From: Brachycybe producta
Taxonomy: Eukaryota > Arthropoda > Diplopoda > Playtdesmida > Andrognathidae
Direction of reading: 5' to 3'
DNA length: 64,000 nt
NCBI GenBank assembly: GCA_036925085.1
Contig: JAUPFP010000037.1
Span: 640,001 to 704,000 of the forward strand
The notes beneath the pieces were generated by a model. It made no database searches, was not told the origin of the DNA, and worked only from the letters and a program-made list of their open reading frames with translations. The position numbers were made by a program, and so were the translations under genes. Of the stretch, positions 41,452 to 53,900 are shown one piece after another. The stretch's first letter is position 1. Each line of letters starts with the position of its first letter.

Positions 41452-44400
41452 TTAGTGGCGAAGAGCGGCCAATCTAGAATTTAAAAAAAAAATCAGTATT
41501 TAAAGGTGGTTTTAAATGTATAAACACTCTTAAGAGAAGCTTGAAAAATGTTCTAGAAACTAGAAGAGTAGCTCAAGTAGCAGGGTGCTCAGGTAGCTAA
41601 AATACTTTCATGTTGTTGATATCTTTTAAAATATACTTTTTATGTCAGAGTCAAAAAGTTTATTTTGAAAAATATTAACATGAAAAATACTATTCCATCA
41701 TTAAATAATCATTCTAGTTTCTAACACACTTTCAATTTATTCTTAGTTGTTGCTCCTAAAACACTCCTTGCGAACACTGATTATTTTGTCTTTCGGTTGC
41801 AAAATAAAGAGAAACAGAAATGTGTTTTTGAAACTAGAAGTGTAACGAGTTAACGAGTATTTTCACATTGATATCTTTCAAAATAAGTTTTTTTAATTAG
41901 TTTGAAAACGACCCAACTTTAAGCAGATAATATTTTTTTTTAATTTTAATTTATTTCAACTACCATTCTATTTTCTAACACATTTTTAATTTGGTCTTAG
42001 TTGATGCCTTTAAAATAATTAAGAGCTCCTAACAACCAACAGAAATACAAATCTAATTTAGATCTACGAGCATATATATTTTCTAGGCGCTGATCTAGCG
42101 CTATATTGACAATTGAAGAAACATCAAACCGAATAAACGCCAAATATTTGGAGTTTAATCAAAACTTTCCCCTTAAAAGCAATAATAAATTGCAAAGAAT
42201 GCGTCATAAAATGGCTGAAAAAATCAATTAAGTTGGGAAATTACCTTGAAGGTGTAAATAATTGAAACAATCGTATAGACTGCAATAATGCATCGAAAAA
42301 CATACAATTAATTTATAAAATGATGAAACCTTTATGATAATTAGTGTGTTTTCGTTGCAGCAACCCTTTTATTTGTTTCGATTCAAAGCTCAAACTAACT
42401 AGCTACTCTCTCCCTTCCTCTGAACACCACATCTTAAGCGCGTCTCGTATTATGATGGATTTAATCACTTTTTGAAGCTAATTTAGCAATTTATCTTAAA
42501 TATAATTAGACAATTACAAACCACCTACACTCACCTCGCTAAATATCATAAAATGCCCTTTGCTGAACATTATAAAAAAATAAAAGTTCGTTAACTGCAT
42601 TAACTCACAATGTGTCAATATGATTTCGCAAAAAATTATCACTGTATTAACAAGTGGATGTAAAACAAATAAAAGAAAAAAAATGACTCATATAATTTAA
42701 ACAATTTAAGCTGGTTTTATGAACAGCTTATTTTGCTGCAGTTTCATAAAAGCAACATTTTAAGGATAAGTAGAATGTGTGCTCGGGAATGGGTAACGGA
42801 ATCACTAAATTGTATTTTCACGTTAATATCTTTCAAAATAAACTTTTTATTGCCAAAACTTTAAAAAAATAACCTCTTCTTAAAAATTGGGACATTTTCA
42901 AACTGACTTAAAAAGTTTATTTTGAAAGATATCAACACGAAAATACCCTTAAGTTATTTTAAGAGATTTTCAAGTTTCTTCTTCGTTCGTCTTTTTCAAG
43001 AATTCCGAGGGGGACATTTACGCTTTTAAACTACCTTAAGACGTTTTTTTAAGCAGCCAATTGCAAAAGAAGTAAATAAAAGATAATAAATAATGGAAAA
43101 CTGATAATTACACACTTTAGAAGTAACATGAATATTTTCATTTCAAGTTTGAACGATACCAATATGAAAATATATTTTTACAGAAATATCAGCAATTATT
43201 CTAAAACACTTTGAAATTTTTCATATTACTGAAGAAAAAAAAAGTTTGCAGAATGAAGGCATTTTCATTTTGTTATCTTTAAAAATAAACTTTTTATAGC
43301 AATTTTGAAAATGAGAAAGTTTCTAAATTGTTATCCGACACTTTATTTCAACCATAAATAGTTTATTTTAAAATATATCTACATAAAAATACCCTTAAAC
43401 AATTGAGCTACCCCTCTAGTTTCTAAAACACTTTCTAGTTTCTCTTAATTTTGTTCTTCTGAAAGACAAGAATAAACAGATTTCATTAAAATTTACACTT
43501 TAAAAAAACTTACCTAAAGCAAAAACAAAAAATTAAAAAGCGTTTTCTCTCACCTCTTAGTTAATTGTTCCTCCTGATCTATATTCCTTTCAGAAGTTGT
43601 AGACGAAAGGGTTGCAGATGCCGGATTCGCATTCACCAACTGATCCATTATTTCGAGACCGTTTTCTTCGGCCACTTGCTGAATGAGTTGGTCCACTTGA
43701 TTCTGAGGAGTGGTTAAAGTAGTTGCACTGCCCATTGCGTCCTCGATAACCTGAAAAAGAACAAAAAATAAACAACAAATACAATTCTGAAACCAGAACA
43801 GTTCATTACCGATGTTCTGACATCCAAATCTTCAAATTGTGACTCAAACTTTTCCATAACGGCTGAAATCTAAGAGAAAAACATTAAAATAACATAAAAA
43901 TCATTAACAACAAACTTTTAAAAGAAAAAAAAAAACTAACTTTCTGCAAGTCCATCGAGCTGAGAGCTTTATCGAGAGCTTTAACGACACTTCCCATACT
44001 CTTTGTAACCTTTAAATAAATAGAGACGTTACAAGTTAGATTTGTAAAGATAGACGTATGAAAAAATGTTTTCTAGTTACTCCTTTCATCGTGACAGCTG
44101 TTTGGACCTTCGACGAAACGGCATCCACCTTAGAAGCCATTCGTAAGTAATTGAGGCTCTCATTCTTCTTGCGAATCGAATTCTCGGCATAGATTTTAGC
44201 TCCTTCGATATTTCCTTGTTGTATAGCCTTTCGAATTAATAGAAATCCTTTTAAATACAAAAAAACTATGCAAATGACACCAGATTTTTTTTTATACCTT
44301 TTTGACTTTGCTAGTTTGAATTGCTTGATCCTTTTCGGCCTTTTTTGATAATCTCTCCAACTGTTTTGCACAAAACTAAACAAAAAAAATCAAAAATATT

Positions 44401-44701
44401 CGAAAGAAACGACAAATAAATCGTAAATTGTATCGAAATATACTTACTCTTAGCTGAAATAGTGTATCTAGAAAAAGAAATCAAAAGAAAACGGTAAATA
44501 ATTTACATATTTCATAATAATTGTCATTTAAAAAAAATGACGTCATAATCACATGACAGAACCAAAACCACTCCCAAAAAACAACGAAAACGAATTGATT
44601 TACGACAATAACAGCGTTTAAAACGTGAATTAACGGTTCTTATTCACAAGATAATCTATATTTAACAATAATAAAATATAAATACGATAATTACCTTCCA
44701 T
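41452..44701 (-). CDS. CHMP1: Charged multivesicular body protein 1 (ESCRT-III, Did2 family)
   Basis: ESCRT-III accessory subunit that recruits and regulates Vps4 at endosomes and in cytokinesis. Exons in transcript order: 44701-44695, 44467-44448, 44375-44298, 44227-44081, 44009-43941, 43869-43810, 43750-43554, 41473-41452, totalling 600 nt, or 199 residues, matching the 196-199 of human CHMP1A/B. Landmarks are MEDTLFQLR, the basic first helices, [55 protein letters not shown] and the C-terminal MIM1-type motif LTKRLAALRH, which binds Vps4 MIT domains. The last exon is only 22 nt and sits 2.08 kb from the previous one. It was found because the strong donor GTGAGA at 43553 would otherwise end the protein at TKR. 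AATAAA overlaps the stop codon (41453-41448). Confidence 0.93.
41502..41768. mobile_element. F2 palindromic element
   Basis: Copy in the last intron of CHMP1, starting AAAGGTGGTTTTAAATG about 28 bp from the 22-nt exon. Confidence 0.55.
41765..42022. mobile_element. F2 fragment
   Basis: Second F2 copy in the CHMP1 last intron, directly adjoining the previous one. The right arm is short. Confidence 0.5.
42706..43040. mobile_element. F2 palindromic element
   Basis: Third copy in the CHMP1 last intron. The centre is typical (AAAAAGTTTATTTTGAAAG facing its complement). Confidence 0.55.
43110..43512. mobile_element. F2 composite copy
   Basis: Fourth F2 region in the CHMP1 last intron, made of a partial right arm followed by a fuller copy. 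Confidence 0.45.
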
Positions 44702-44862
44702 TTTTGAGGTTGAAAATGTGAAATTTCACCAAAATGGACGATAAATACTGAAAAATGGACCAAAATAAAGAAAGTTAACACAATTACGCACTAGATAGCA
44801 GCGCGTAACATACCTGTTAGCGCCATCTACTGGAATTAATTGTAAACTTCACATTTTTCATA
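44702..44862. promoter_or_regulatory. Shared promoter between CHMP1 and NDUFAF6
   Basis: 161 bp separate the two divergent start codons, so both 5' UTRs and core promoters must lie here or overlap. No TATA box is obvious. A perfect CTCF-like core lies at 44820-44833. Confidence 0.75.
44820..44833 (+). promoter_or_regulatory. CTCF-like motif in the divergent promoter
   Basis: GCGCCATCTACTGG contains a full match to GCCMYCTRSTGG, the reverse complement of the CTCF core CCASYAGRKGGC, and GCGCCATCT matches the fly CTCF core. It lies 29 bp upstream of the NDUFAF6 ATG. Binding is inferred only. Confidence 0.5.
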
Positions 44863-47100
44863 ATGATTTTACGTTATTTGTCTGTTTTTAAGTTGAAATT
44901 TAACAAAAAATCATGTTTTGGTTCATCAAATCGTTTATTTATAACTGCAATTAATAAAAGCGATGTTTTGAACTTTGATTTTGTGCGTTTTTTCTCGTCG
45001 AAACGTCAAAATCCATCGGAATATTGCTTAAATCTGGTCAGGTACACTCAAGTGTCGTCTGCTATGAAATTTGACATTTTAATTCTAAAAACTGATATTT
45101 TTTCTGATATAATTAACATAATTATTATTTCAGACGATGTGATTACGAGAATTACCTTTGTACACTTTTGTTACCGGATAAAATTCGTTCAACTGCTGTT
45201 TCAATTCGAGCTTTCAACGTTGAAATCGCTCAGGTACAAGCGAAAGGGTAGAACTAATGTGGCCCTTCCTACCGTTCCAACACTAGTCTACTGCCGTTGA
45301 ATTCTATGTATGGGCCACATTAGCCCTACTGCCAGGAACCTTTTTTTATTTCTAATGGAATTTTATTAAAGGTACAAGACATGGTCAGTAACAAGACGAT
45401 CGGACAAATGAGACTTAAATTCTGGAAGGAAACACTCGATAAAGTGTTCGCCGTTCGTAAATTTTAATTATTTGCTCGTTGGTTAACCGTGAATATGTGA
45501 ATTTTATTTCATTTTTAATCCATTTTCTTTATAGGGAAATCCTCCACAGCATCCAGTTGCGCTAGAATTATCAAGAGTATGTTCAAAAGGAATCGTAATC
45601 ATCGTTTTCTTGACGTTTAAATTGTTTTTCAGGTGTTAAACGGCAAAAAACTGTCAAAACTTTGGTTTTCTCGTCTGATTCAATCAAGGGTTGGTTTAGT
45701 TTATGTGTATTTTTAATACAGTAATTTAATTAAATGGATAACTTATTTAAGTTTTTTTTTTCTTCAGGAAAATCGTCTTTCCGATCGTCCATTTCGAGAT
45801 ATCGTTGAATTGGAACGATATTCAGAAAGTTCTGTTTCGCCTGTTTATTATTTACTTCTGGAAGGATTAGGTCTTTCTATCTTTTTTAACTCTTAACATC
45901 TCAAATAAACTGAAACAGTCCCGTTTTTTATTATTTCTTAGGTATCGAGAATGTCGATTTGGATCATATAGCCAGTCACGTCGGTAAAGCGCAAGGAATA
46001 ACTAACTTTATGCGAGGAATAATGGTTAATGCAAAAAACGGACATTTGTGTTTACCGTTAGATCTTTTAGCAAAGGTGAAAGAATCGTTTGATATGTTTT
46101 GTTTCACTATTTAACATTTGAATCGTATGATACAGCATTCGGTGTCACAAGAAGATATTTTCAGAGGTAGAAAAAGAGAGAAATTGCGTGAAGTAATCTA
46201 CGAAATTGCTTCTAAAGCAAAACAACACGTAAAACTGGTAATTGTAACTTAAAATGTGTTATAAAATGCTATAATTACTTGAACTTTGGTTACTTTTGCG
46301 TTTACAAAGAAACTAGAAGAGTACATAAATCACACTTAACTAATTTTAAAGCATAAACTCCTCTAGAAGTTTGGTTATTTTGTTATTCAGAAGCAACATT
46401 AAGAGAAAATTTAATATATCCTTTAGAAACTAGAAGGGGAGCTCAATCACTTAATGATTGTTAATATCTTTTAAAATAAGCTTTTTATGTCAGTTTGAAA
46501 ATGATTCAATGTTAAGCAGACAATATTTTTTTTAATTTTTCATTATAAAAAGTTTAATTTGAAAGATATTAACGTGAAGATACTATTGAGTGATTCAGCT
46601 ACCGTTCTAGTTTCTAATACACTTTCGAATTATCCGGAAAAATATAACACGAGTTCGAAAATTAGCTGTTCATAAAACATATTAAGATATTTTCAGGTTA
46701 ATACTTTTTTAAAATAAACTTTTCACGGACTAAAAATTGCTACGAAATCTCGCTGGAAGTGATTCATTTACTCTTCTAGTTTCTAAAATACATCCAATGT
46801 TTAGAAAGCTTTTTTTCTTTTTTGTGTGTTTATAGGCACGGTCTTTGAAAAAGAATATTTCGAAGGAAGCGGATGTCTTATTTTTGCCTTTGGTTGAAAA
46901 AATATCTCAAATTCAAAAAGAAAAGTATGTTTTTAATTACCAGACTATTATGTTTTCTTTTTCTTAATTAGAAAGCTGCCGATATTTATCTCAAACGGCT
47001 TCACAATGTCGATTTTGATGTCTTTCACCCGAAACTCGTATCTCGTTCGCCTTTTCTTTCTTTTCGTTTATGGTGGAGTTTTAAAAGAAAAATGTATTAA
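44863..47100 (+). CDS. NDUFAF6: NADH dehydrogenase (complex I) assembly factor 6
   Basis: Mitochondrial protein of the squalene/phytoene synthase fold needed for early assembly of the complex I ND1 module. Exons 44863-45041, 45134-45233, 45372-45452, 45535-45576, 45633-45689, 45768-45870, 45942-46075, 46136-46237, 46836-46892, 46972-47100 total 984 nt, or 327 residues (human 333). The first 45 residues are basic and hydrophobic, with few acidic residues, as expected for a presequence. Family blocks seen: [68 protein letters not shown] and [10 protein letters not shown]. The donor of the ninth exon was set at 46893 (GTTGAA). The more obvious GTATGT at 46925 breaks the frame, and the shorter exon gives exactly the human spacing. 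An F2 element lies in the preceding intron. Confidence 0.92.
46341..46688. mobile_element. F2 palindromic element
   Basis: Copy in the eighth intron of NDUFAF6. It makes up most of that 598-bp intron, whereas the other introns of the gene are 56-138 bp. Confidence 0.6.
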
Positions 47101-47134
47101 AATAATAAGTTTGAATGAAAATGTTTTTGGAATT

Positions 47135-47482
47135 TGGGTTATTTTAAATTTTTTAGAAACAATAATGAGAAGAAATTGAAGGTGGTTAAGAAACTAGAAG
47201 AGTAAAAGAATTACTTACAAGGTTATTTTCATATTGATATCTTTAAATATGAAACTTTTTATATAAGTTTTGAAAATAAAGTTCTCATTTTTGAAACCAT
47301 TATTATAAGGGATTTTTTAATTTTTATTCAATAAAAAGTTTGTTTTTAAATATATCAACATGAAAATCTCCTTGAATGTGATTAATCTGCTCTTCTAGTT
47401 TTTAAAACACTTTCAAGTTGCTTCTAAAAATGCAGAAAAAAACTAAAGTTCGATTAAATAGCTTATTGTAAAACGTCTTAAA
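47135..47482. mobile_element. F2 palindromic element
   Basis: Copy starting about 35 bp after the NDUFAF6 stop codon. Its AATAAA at about 47329 could serve as a polyadenylation signal. The remaining 250 bp to the P450 start show nothing else. Confidence 0.6.
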
Positions 47483-47736
47483 TAAAATTCTTTGTAAGTA
47501 TGTGGGTCATTCTTTCTTTTTTTATTCAGTTTCTAGAAATGAAATTGAGATTTTTAGGGTAACTGAGTTTTAGTAGCTCAAGTTCATTTATTCAAAATTA
47601 GAAATATGATATCTTGTATTTTCGGAAATAACGTAATTCATCATAAGTTCTGATAACCTTTGACTTTCTAATATATTAAAGCGAACGAATAAACTGTTTT
47701 AAAAAGCAAAAAATAATAAAAATTAACAGAACCAAA

Positions 47737-50700
47737 ATGGATTTCGTGCAGAACTTGTGGACGGTTTTAAATATTTGTTTGGATAACATTATTTCGAATA
47801 CATTACAGACAACAATAATAGTAGTTTTAACTTCAATATGTTACTGGTATATGTTTATACCCAAAGGAATACCTCCAGGACCACTTGGTTTTCCAATTGT
47901 TGGTTCAATGTTATCACTCGGAGAAAAACCTTATGAAACATTTGACAAAATGGCAAAGAAATATGGGAATATTTTTAGGTAAGACCTGGTTTAGAATCCT
48001 TAGAAGTTTGACAAAATCGGAGGGAATTTTTCATGAGGAATATCCTGTTTTATTTAGTAGAAAATGCAGACAAAGGTTTCTAAAATTATTTAGCTAATTC
48101 TTAGAGGCTAGAATTTCAAAATGATTCTAGAAACTTGAATTATATAAAATGATAATAAATTTAATAATAATAAAATATTAATAATAAATGAATTGAGCCG
48201 TTTCATTTTTATAAAATATTTAGTGTTTTGATCATCTCTCATATTAAGTGTATGGGGAGGCTGAGGTGCTGAATTTCCTCTGTAAATACTAGAAGGTACA
48301 TTGAAATTTTCTATTATAGTTATGTTTGTAAATATCTTTTCTAGATTCTCTTTAAAATTTTATTTTTTTTTATACAAAGTGATTTAGTTTTCTTTAACGT
48401 ATACCATATTTCAGTGTATTAAGTGTATGAGGAGTTTGACACCTGTGGTTTTTAATTTTCGATTTAAAAACTATTGGACCCACACAGCTTTAAATCTGAT
48501 TATGGCAAAAAAAAATTTACAGAAAATTTATTTTAAATGAAATATTCCAGTTTCTACTTGGGTAGTCGTCTAGTAATTGTGTTGAACGACTATAAGAGCA
48601 TCAAAGAAGCATTTATCAAAGAAGCGGAAAATTTTTCTGGAAGACCAGTTGGACTTAACCTAAATTTCTTTCGATCAAAAAGCGAAACAAAAAGTTTGTA
48701 TATATTATATAAGTGGGAGTCAGTGTCAAAGTTGTTTAAAATACAACCATTTATTTTTTTTGTAGGTATTTCAATGACAGATGGAGACTATTGGAAAGAA
48801 CATCGTAGATTTATTACGCACTTTCTTCGAGACTGTGGCATGGGTAAATCGTCACTCGAACCTCAACTCATGGCAAGAGTTTTGTTTTCAAAAAACACTT
48901 CAATTAATTACAAAATCAACAAATTTAATTAATCATTTTTTAATAGGATGAAGTTCAACAATTTGTGGCTGAAATGAAAAGTTTCAAAGGGCGTCCGACT
49001 GATTTCACCGACTTGGTGGCTCTAAGTGTCTGCAACAATATCACCATCCTGACATTGGGAAGACGTTTCGATTACAAAGATCCTTGGTTTTTATCTATGA
49101 AAAATTTAAACGATTCAGTCGTGTCTAAGAATGTCGTCAATCCGACAATTGCATTTCCGTGGCTCAGACACTTACCAGGACTTCGATATTTGACAAATCA
49201 ACCGAGATTGGTGTAAGAATTTACCAAGAATGATCGTATTGCGATTCAGGGTTGGAAAAATTCATTAATTTTTTTTTTTAAAAAAAAAGCTAATTTTTCC
49301 AACTCTGTTTGTTGGATCTTTCATGAACAAAACTAAGAAAAAGTGTTTTTAGACAAGAAAAATTCGTCATTAAAGTTTGGTCATTTTCAAACTCGGATAA
49401 AAAGTTTATTTTGAATGGTATCAACATTGAGCTACACTTTAGTTTCTAAAACACTTAAGTTTTCCATAATTTTACACATGAAAGACAGAATAATCAGAGT
49501 TTGAAAGGAGTTTACACTTTAAAACCACCTTAAATAAAAAAATAATTTTGTTAAAACGACCCTGTTGCTAACTTTAGAACCGTGATTTTAGTAACGTGTG
49601 GTTTTATTTTTTTCCGCAGAGATGCTTTGAAAATGACAACAGAAATGTTGAAAATAATTAAAGCTAATGAAAAGATCTACATAGAAGGAAATCGGGACAA
49701 TTATGTGAATGCATACTTTGCTGAAAAAAAAAGTAGACCCAAAGACAGCGACACCTTTAGTGGTAACGTAGTTTTCATCACCTACGAAAAAGCCCTAAAA
49801 AAGTATTATTTAATAAATTTTCTGAAAAACGTTTTTTTTTACCAGATGATTCCTTAGTTCAAAACATAAGAACTTTGATGAGTGCCGGAACAGAAACAAC
49901 TGCTAACACCGTGATGTGGGCCATGATCTTCATGATGTTATATCCAGACATTCAACGCAAGGTGCAAAAAGAGATCGACGAAGTCATCGGATCGGATAAT
50001 ACGCCGACTTGGGCAAACCGTTACAGCACGCCGTACGTCGTAGCAACGATATTGGAAATTCAACGAATGGCTACCCTGGTGCCACTCAATGTACCCCATA
50101 GGCGAGTTAAACTATAATTAATATTAACAAAAGTATTTTTTAAATTATAATGTTTGTTGTCTCGTTCAACAGAAATCGAGAAGAGACGATAATTGGTGGA
50201 TACAGAATTCCAAAAAGTACATACATAATAAGTAATCTGTTTAGCGTTCAGAATGATCCCACCGTTTGGGAATCACCGAATGAATTTCGACCGGAACATT
50301 TTCTGGATAAGAATGGTTTAGTCAAAATACCCGAACAATTCACCGTCTTTTCCTTAGGTTAAACCTTTATATAAAAATTAACTTAATTTAAATGTTTTAT
50401 AAACAGCTGATTATTGAACTCTTGATTATTCTAGTTTCAAAAGATCAACATTATATGGAAAAATTTAAAGTGTTTTAGAAACTAGAACGATATATATTTC
50501 AGCTCTCATGTCAATATCATACAAAGTAAACTTTTATTGACAAAATTTTTAAATATTGACTACTTAAAAGTTGGATCATAAAAAGTTTATTTTAAAATAT
50601 ATCAAAACTAATAAATACTCTTTGTGATTTCACTACCCTTCTAGTCTCTAAAATATCTTCAAATTTCTTTTCATTTTGTTCCTGAAAAACGAATAGACAA

Positions 50701-50939
50701 GAGTTCGAGACTCGAGGAGCGGTTTACACTTTAAAACCACTTTTAATTTCGTTTCAGGTAAACGAGCATGTCCCGGCGAACCGTTGGCTCGTGTCGAATT
50801 ATATCTGTATTTCACGACACTTCTACAACAGTTCACCTTCAAAGCACCTAATGGAATTCCACCATCCACTGAAGTTAAATTGGGTTTGACTTTAAGACCA
50901 AGACATTTTCTGACATGTGCAATCCCAAGAAATAAATAA
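47737..50939 (+). CDS. Cytochrome P450, CYP2 clan
   Basis: Heme-thiolate monooxygenase, anchored in the ER by an N-terminal TM helix (about residues 24-42, TLQTTIIVVLTSICYWYMF), followed by the proline hinge PKGIPPGPLGFP. Exons 47737-47978, 48551-48693, 48766-48872, 48947-49212, 49620-49762, 49846-50101, 50173-50357, 50758-50939 total 1524 nt, or 507 residues. Motifs in order: C-helix WKEHRRF, I-helix AGTETTAN, K-helix EIQR (ExxR), FRPEHF, heme-binding FSLGKRACPGE with the ligand Cys. Intron 6 uses a GC donor (GCGAGT at 50102); frame leaves no GT alternative. Intron 3 probably also does (GCAAGA at 48873). The CYP2-clan call rests on the PFSLGKRACPGE-type heme region and overall layout. The substrate is unknown. 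Confidence 0.93.
49325..49534. mobile_element. F2 right-arm fragment
   Basis: Lies in P450 intron 4. Ends GAGTTTACACTTTAAAACCA. Confidence 0.5.
50391..50746. mobile_element. F2 palindromic element
   Basis: Fills nearly all of P450 intron 7. The intron acceptor CAG (50755-50757) lies about 10 bp beyond the F2 right end. Confidence 0.6.
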
Positions 50940-53900
50940 CATGCCTAACACTATTAGGCCTAACAAGGCCTAAAACTAACACTTTAAGAATGGAAGACAA
51001 ATTAATCATAAATTTGTAAAAAAAAAACATTTAAGTTCATTCACTAAAACAAAGAAAAATTACTTCAAAGTCAATTTTTATTAGGAAAAATCTCGATACA
51101 AATATTTGAACACACAAAGCGACACTTTGATATATAGAAATTTATTTCATACCCTGAGTTTTTTTTTTTGTTCATAAGAACGTTTATTAAAAAATAATTA
51201 TTAGGAACTTGGTACATTAGTTGTTACATGAATAGTTACAAACTGCAAACCTACAGTATTTCATACAAACTTTTAAAGTTTACTTTGCAAATAAAAGTTA
51301 ATGTAGGAACTTTGGTTTCACAAACTCATCTCGTCAGGAAAAAAAAACCTTAATTAAGTGTTGTTATTGGCAATTCATATTGTGAATTTGTATACTGAGT
51401 GAATGTAAATTATTTCTCCTGCTATCTTTCAATTTTTTTCCACTAGATAATGGATTGTTTTCAGTATTATGTTTTTTTTTTTAAATGTCATTGGATTGAG
51501 CTGCTTTTGAGGCATCAATGGGGTACAATCTGAAACTAAAGACAATGCTACAAAAAATCTACAAGGGAAAATAATTTCCGAATGTGCTTGTTTTGCCATT
51601 TCCTTCTCAAGGAGGCTTTTGGTGCAAACATGCAAGCCTACTATAATATGCATACTTCACATTCAGATCTTAGTAGAGAAGGTGCCCATATTCAAAGTAA
51701 TCTTCTTAAGAAACCAAGTACGTAGATTACATGCTTCTTGTTTTCTTGAGAAAAAGGGTGAGTGGAGCTACCGCATAGCATTGTTTCCGGACACCTTTTA
51801 CAAACAACTCGTTCTCCCATATGTTTGTGGACGCTATTTTTCTGTTTTATTTACAGATAAATTTTCTTTTAGTTTCCAAATGCACCTAATTAAGCAATAT
51901 GAAATTGACCATTATATACAAATGAAATGTAGACCTACAATGATAATCAGCATACTATTTTTTTTTCGAAAATACTTTCTTATATTTCTAGTTAACTAGA
52001 ATGGTGTTTCAATATTGTTACACAATACGAACTATTAAGAAACTATAACAGGAATTTATGGGATTTAATTAGGTTTTTGCTTTCATCTCAAAAGCTTTCA
52101 TCATCAATAAAAACAAAATTGTATCATGTTTCACATGTTTACATAAGTGCCAAGATAATTAGTAACTTCATGCTTTTTATATTGACTTCCATCAATTTAT
52201 ATCACATTAATTACTGTAATAAATGAAATTAAAAAAAAAACGTTTTGATTCTTAGTTTTGTTTCAAACTTTAAGTGTCTTATGTATTTCAATGATTTTTA
52301 ATTTACATAAAATACCTTTCCAGAACAGTTTTCAAAAATCAACTATACTGTATATCCCTCACAGTTATGATTCAAACGCATAGGATTTACAAAATAAAGA
52401 GTTAGGTTTGACCATTGGTCAGCTAAATTTGCAAAGATTTCACATAAACACACACACACACACCCCATTTTCAAACAATGATACTTTTTATTCTTGTAAA
52501 CCAAAATCAGGAATATTTTATGACCCAGAAGATATTTTCTATTGAATAAGACCCAAAAGTCACAAATGGGCACTTTCTCCTTTTTTTTTCCTTTTGTCAG
52601 AAATTTTAGAAAAACTAACAAAATGGACATTACAAAAAAGAAAATACACTAACAACCTTACAGGATCCTCTCTTAAATTCTAGAAGAAAAAAAAAACCCT
52701 GGCTAAAACACACAATGGTCAAGTGTTACTGCCCTGAGTTAAATTTTTACTTTGAATTTTAGAAATTTTTAACCATTTCATCCTTGAAGATATTTTTTCT
52801 TTACCCTTTTTTTCAGGTGGGGTGATACAGAAAACAATAAATAAGCAATGGCAATTTTCTTCTTACAAAATGGTTAAATAAATTATTTTAAGTTAAACGT
52901 TTCTAAACTTGTAATTTACTTGAAATGCCCATTTTTGGTATCAAGGTGTTCCTTTTTTTTTTCGTACAAGGTCAAATCTATCATAACACCCTTCAGTTAC
53001 CAATGCATTTCCCCCCCCCCCCCGCATTTTAAACCTAAATTAAGTTTCAGATAAATGTTCAAATTAAAATGTAATCAAAATTGTGTTAAAAATATTTAAA
53101 CTTTTAACCAAATTTTTTTTACCAATTACCAACTAGAAAACTAAATTACAAAACTTTCCAAAATGATTTTTTAAATTAACATGGAGGTTCTGAGTGGACA
53201 CAATTGGACAACTGGACACAGTTGACCTAAGGACCATCTGTATGAATAATAGCTAATCTTCATTGTAATTGTTAAGGGCCTCAAGGGGTGGAACGGGGTT
53301 TAGAAGATAAGAAAAAGGGGGGCTGGAAGTTAAATGACCTATGATGGTCAAGCTCACAGAACAAAAGATCCGCTCTGGACACTATCTCCCCTAACTTTAC
53401 ACGCTTTTTTTTTTCTATTTACAGAAGTTGTACATTTATAGGTCAAACATAGCTACTATATAAACTGGACCAACTTTTCAAATGGCAAAACCCTCATTTT
53501 ATTAGCTTTTCAACACCCCACCCACCCCCCTCTTTAGTCTTTCAAATGCCCTTAAAAAGTCTTCTATGAAGGAAAAAAAAACCGGTCATATGACCACTGA
53601 CCACTGTCCAGCTTACACAAAATGGATTCCACATTTTACTCGTAATTTCTGGTTTTTTTTTTAAAATTTACCTAAACACCTATACAGTATTACTAAAAAA
53701 TATTGTGCCTTTTAACAGGTGATTTTCAAACTGATTCTGACTTTCAAAAGGAAGAAACTAGAAAGTGTTTTAGAACCTAGAAGGGTAGCTTAATCAGAAT
53801 AAGGGCTGAGAAATGAAGGTACTTTAACCTTAGACTAGGTAATAGTCTAAGCTTTAACAAAATAGTGAAAGTATGAAAATGGCAAGAATTAAATTACATT

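Noticed and set aside
43550-43735. CHMP1 ending at TKR by reading through to TGA at 43550
   Set aside because: The sequence there is a strong splice donor (GTGAGA), and a downstream 22-nt exon restores the conserved LAALR end and the family length.
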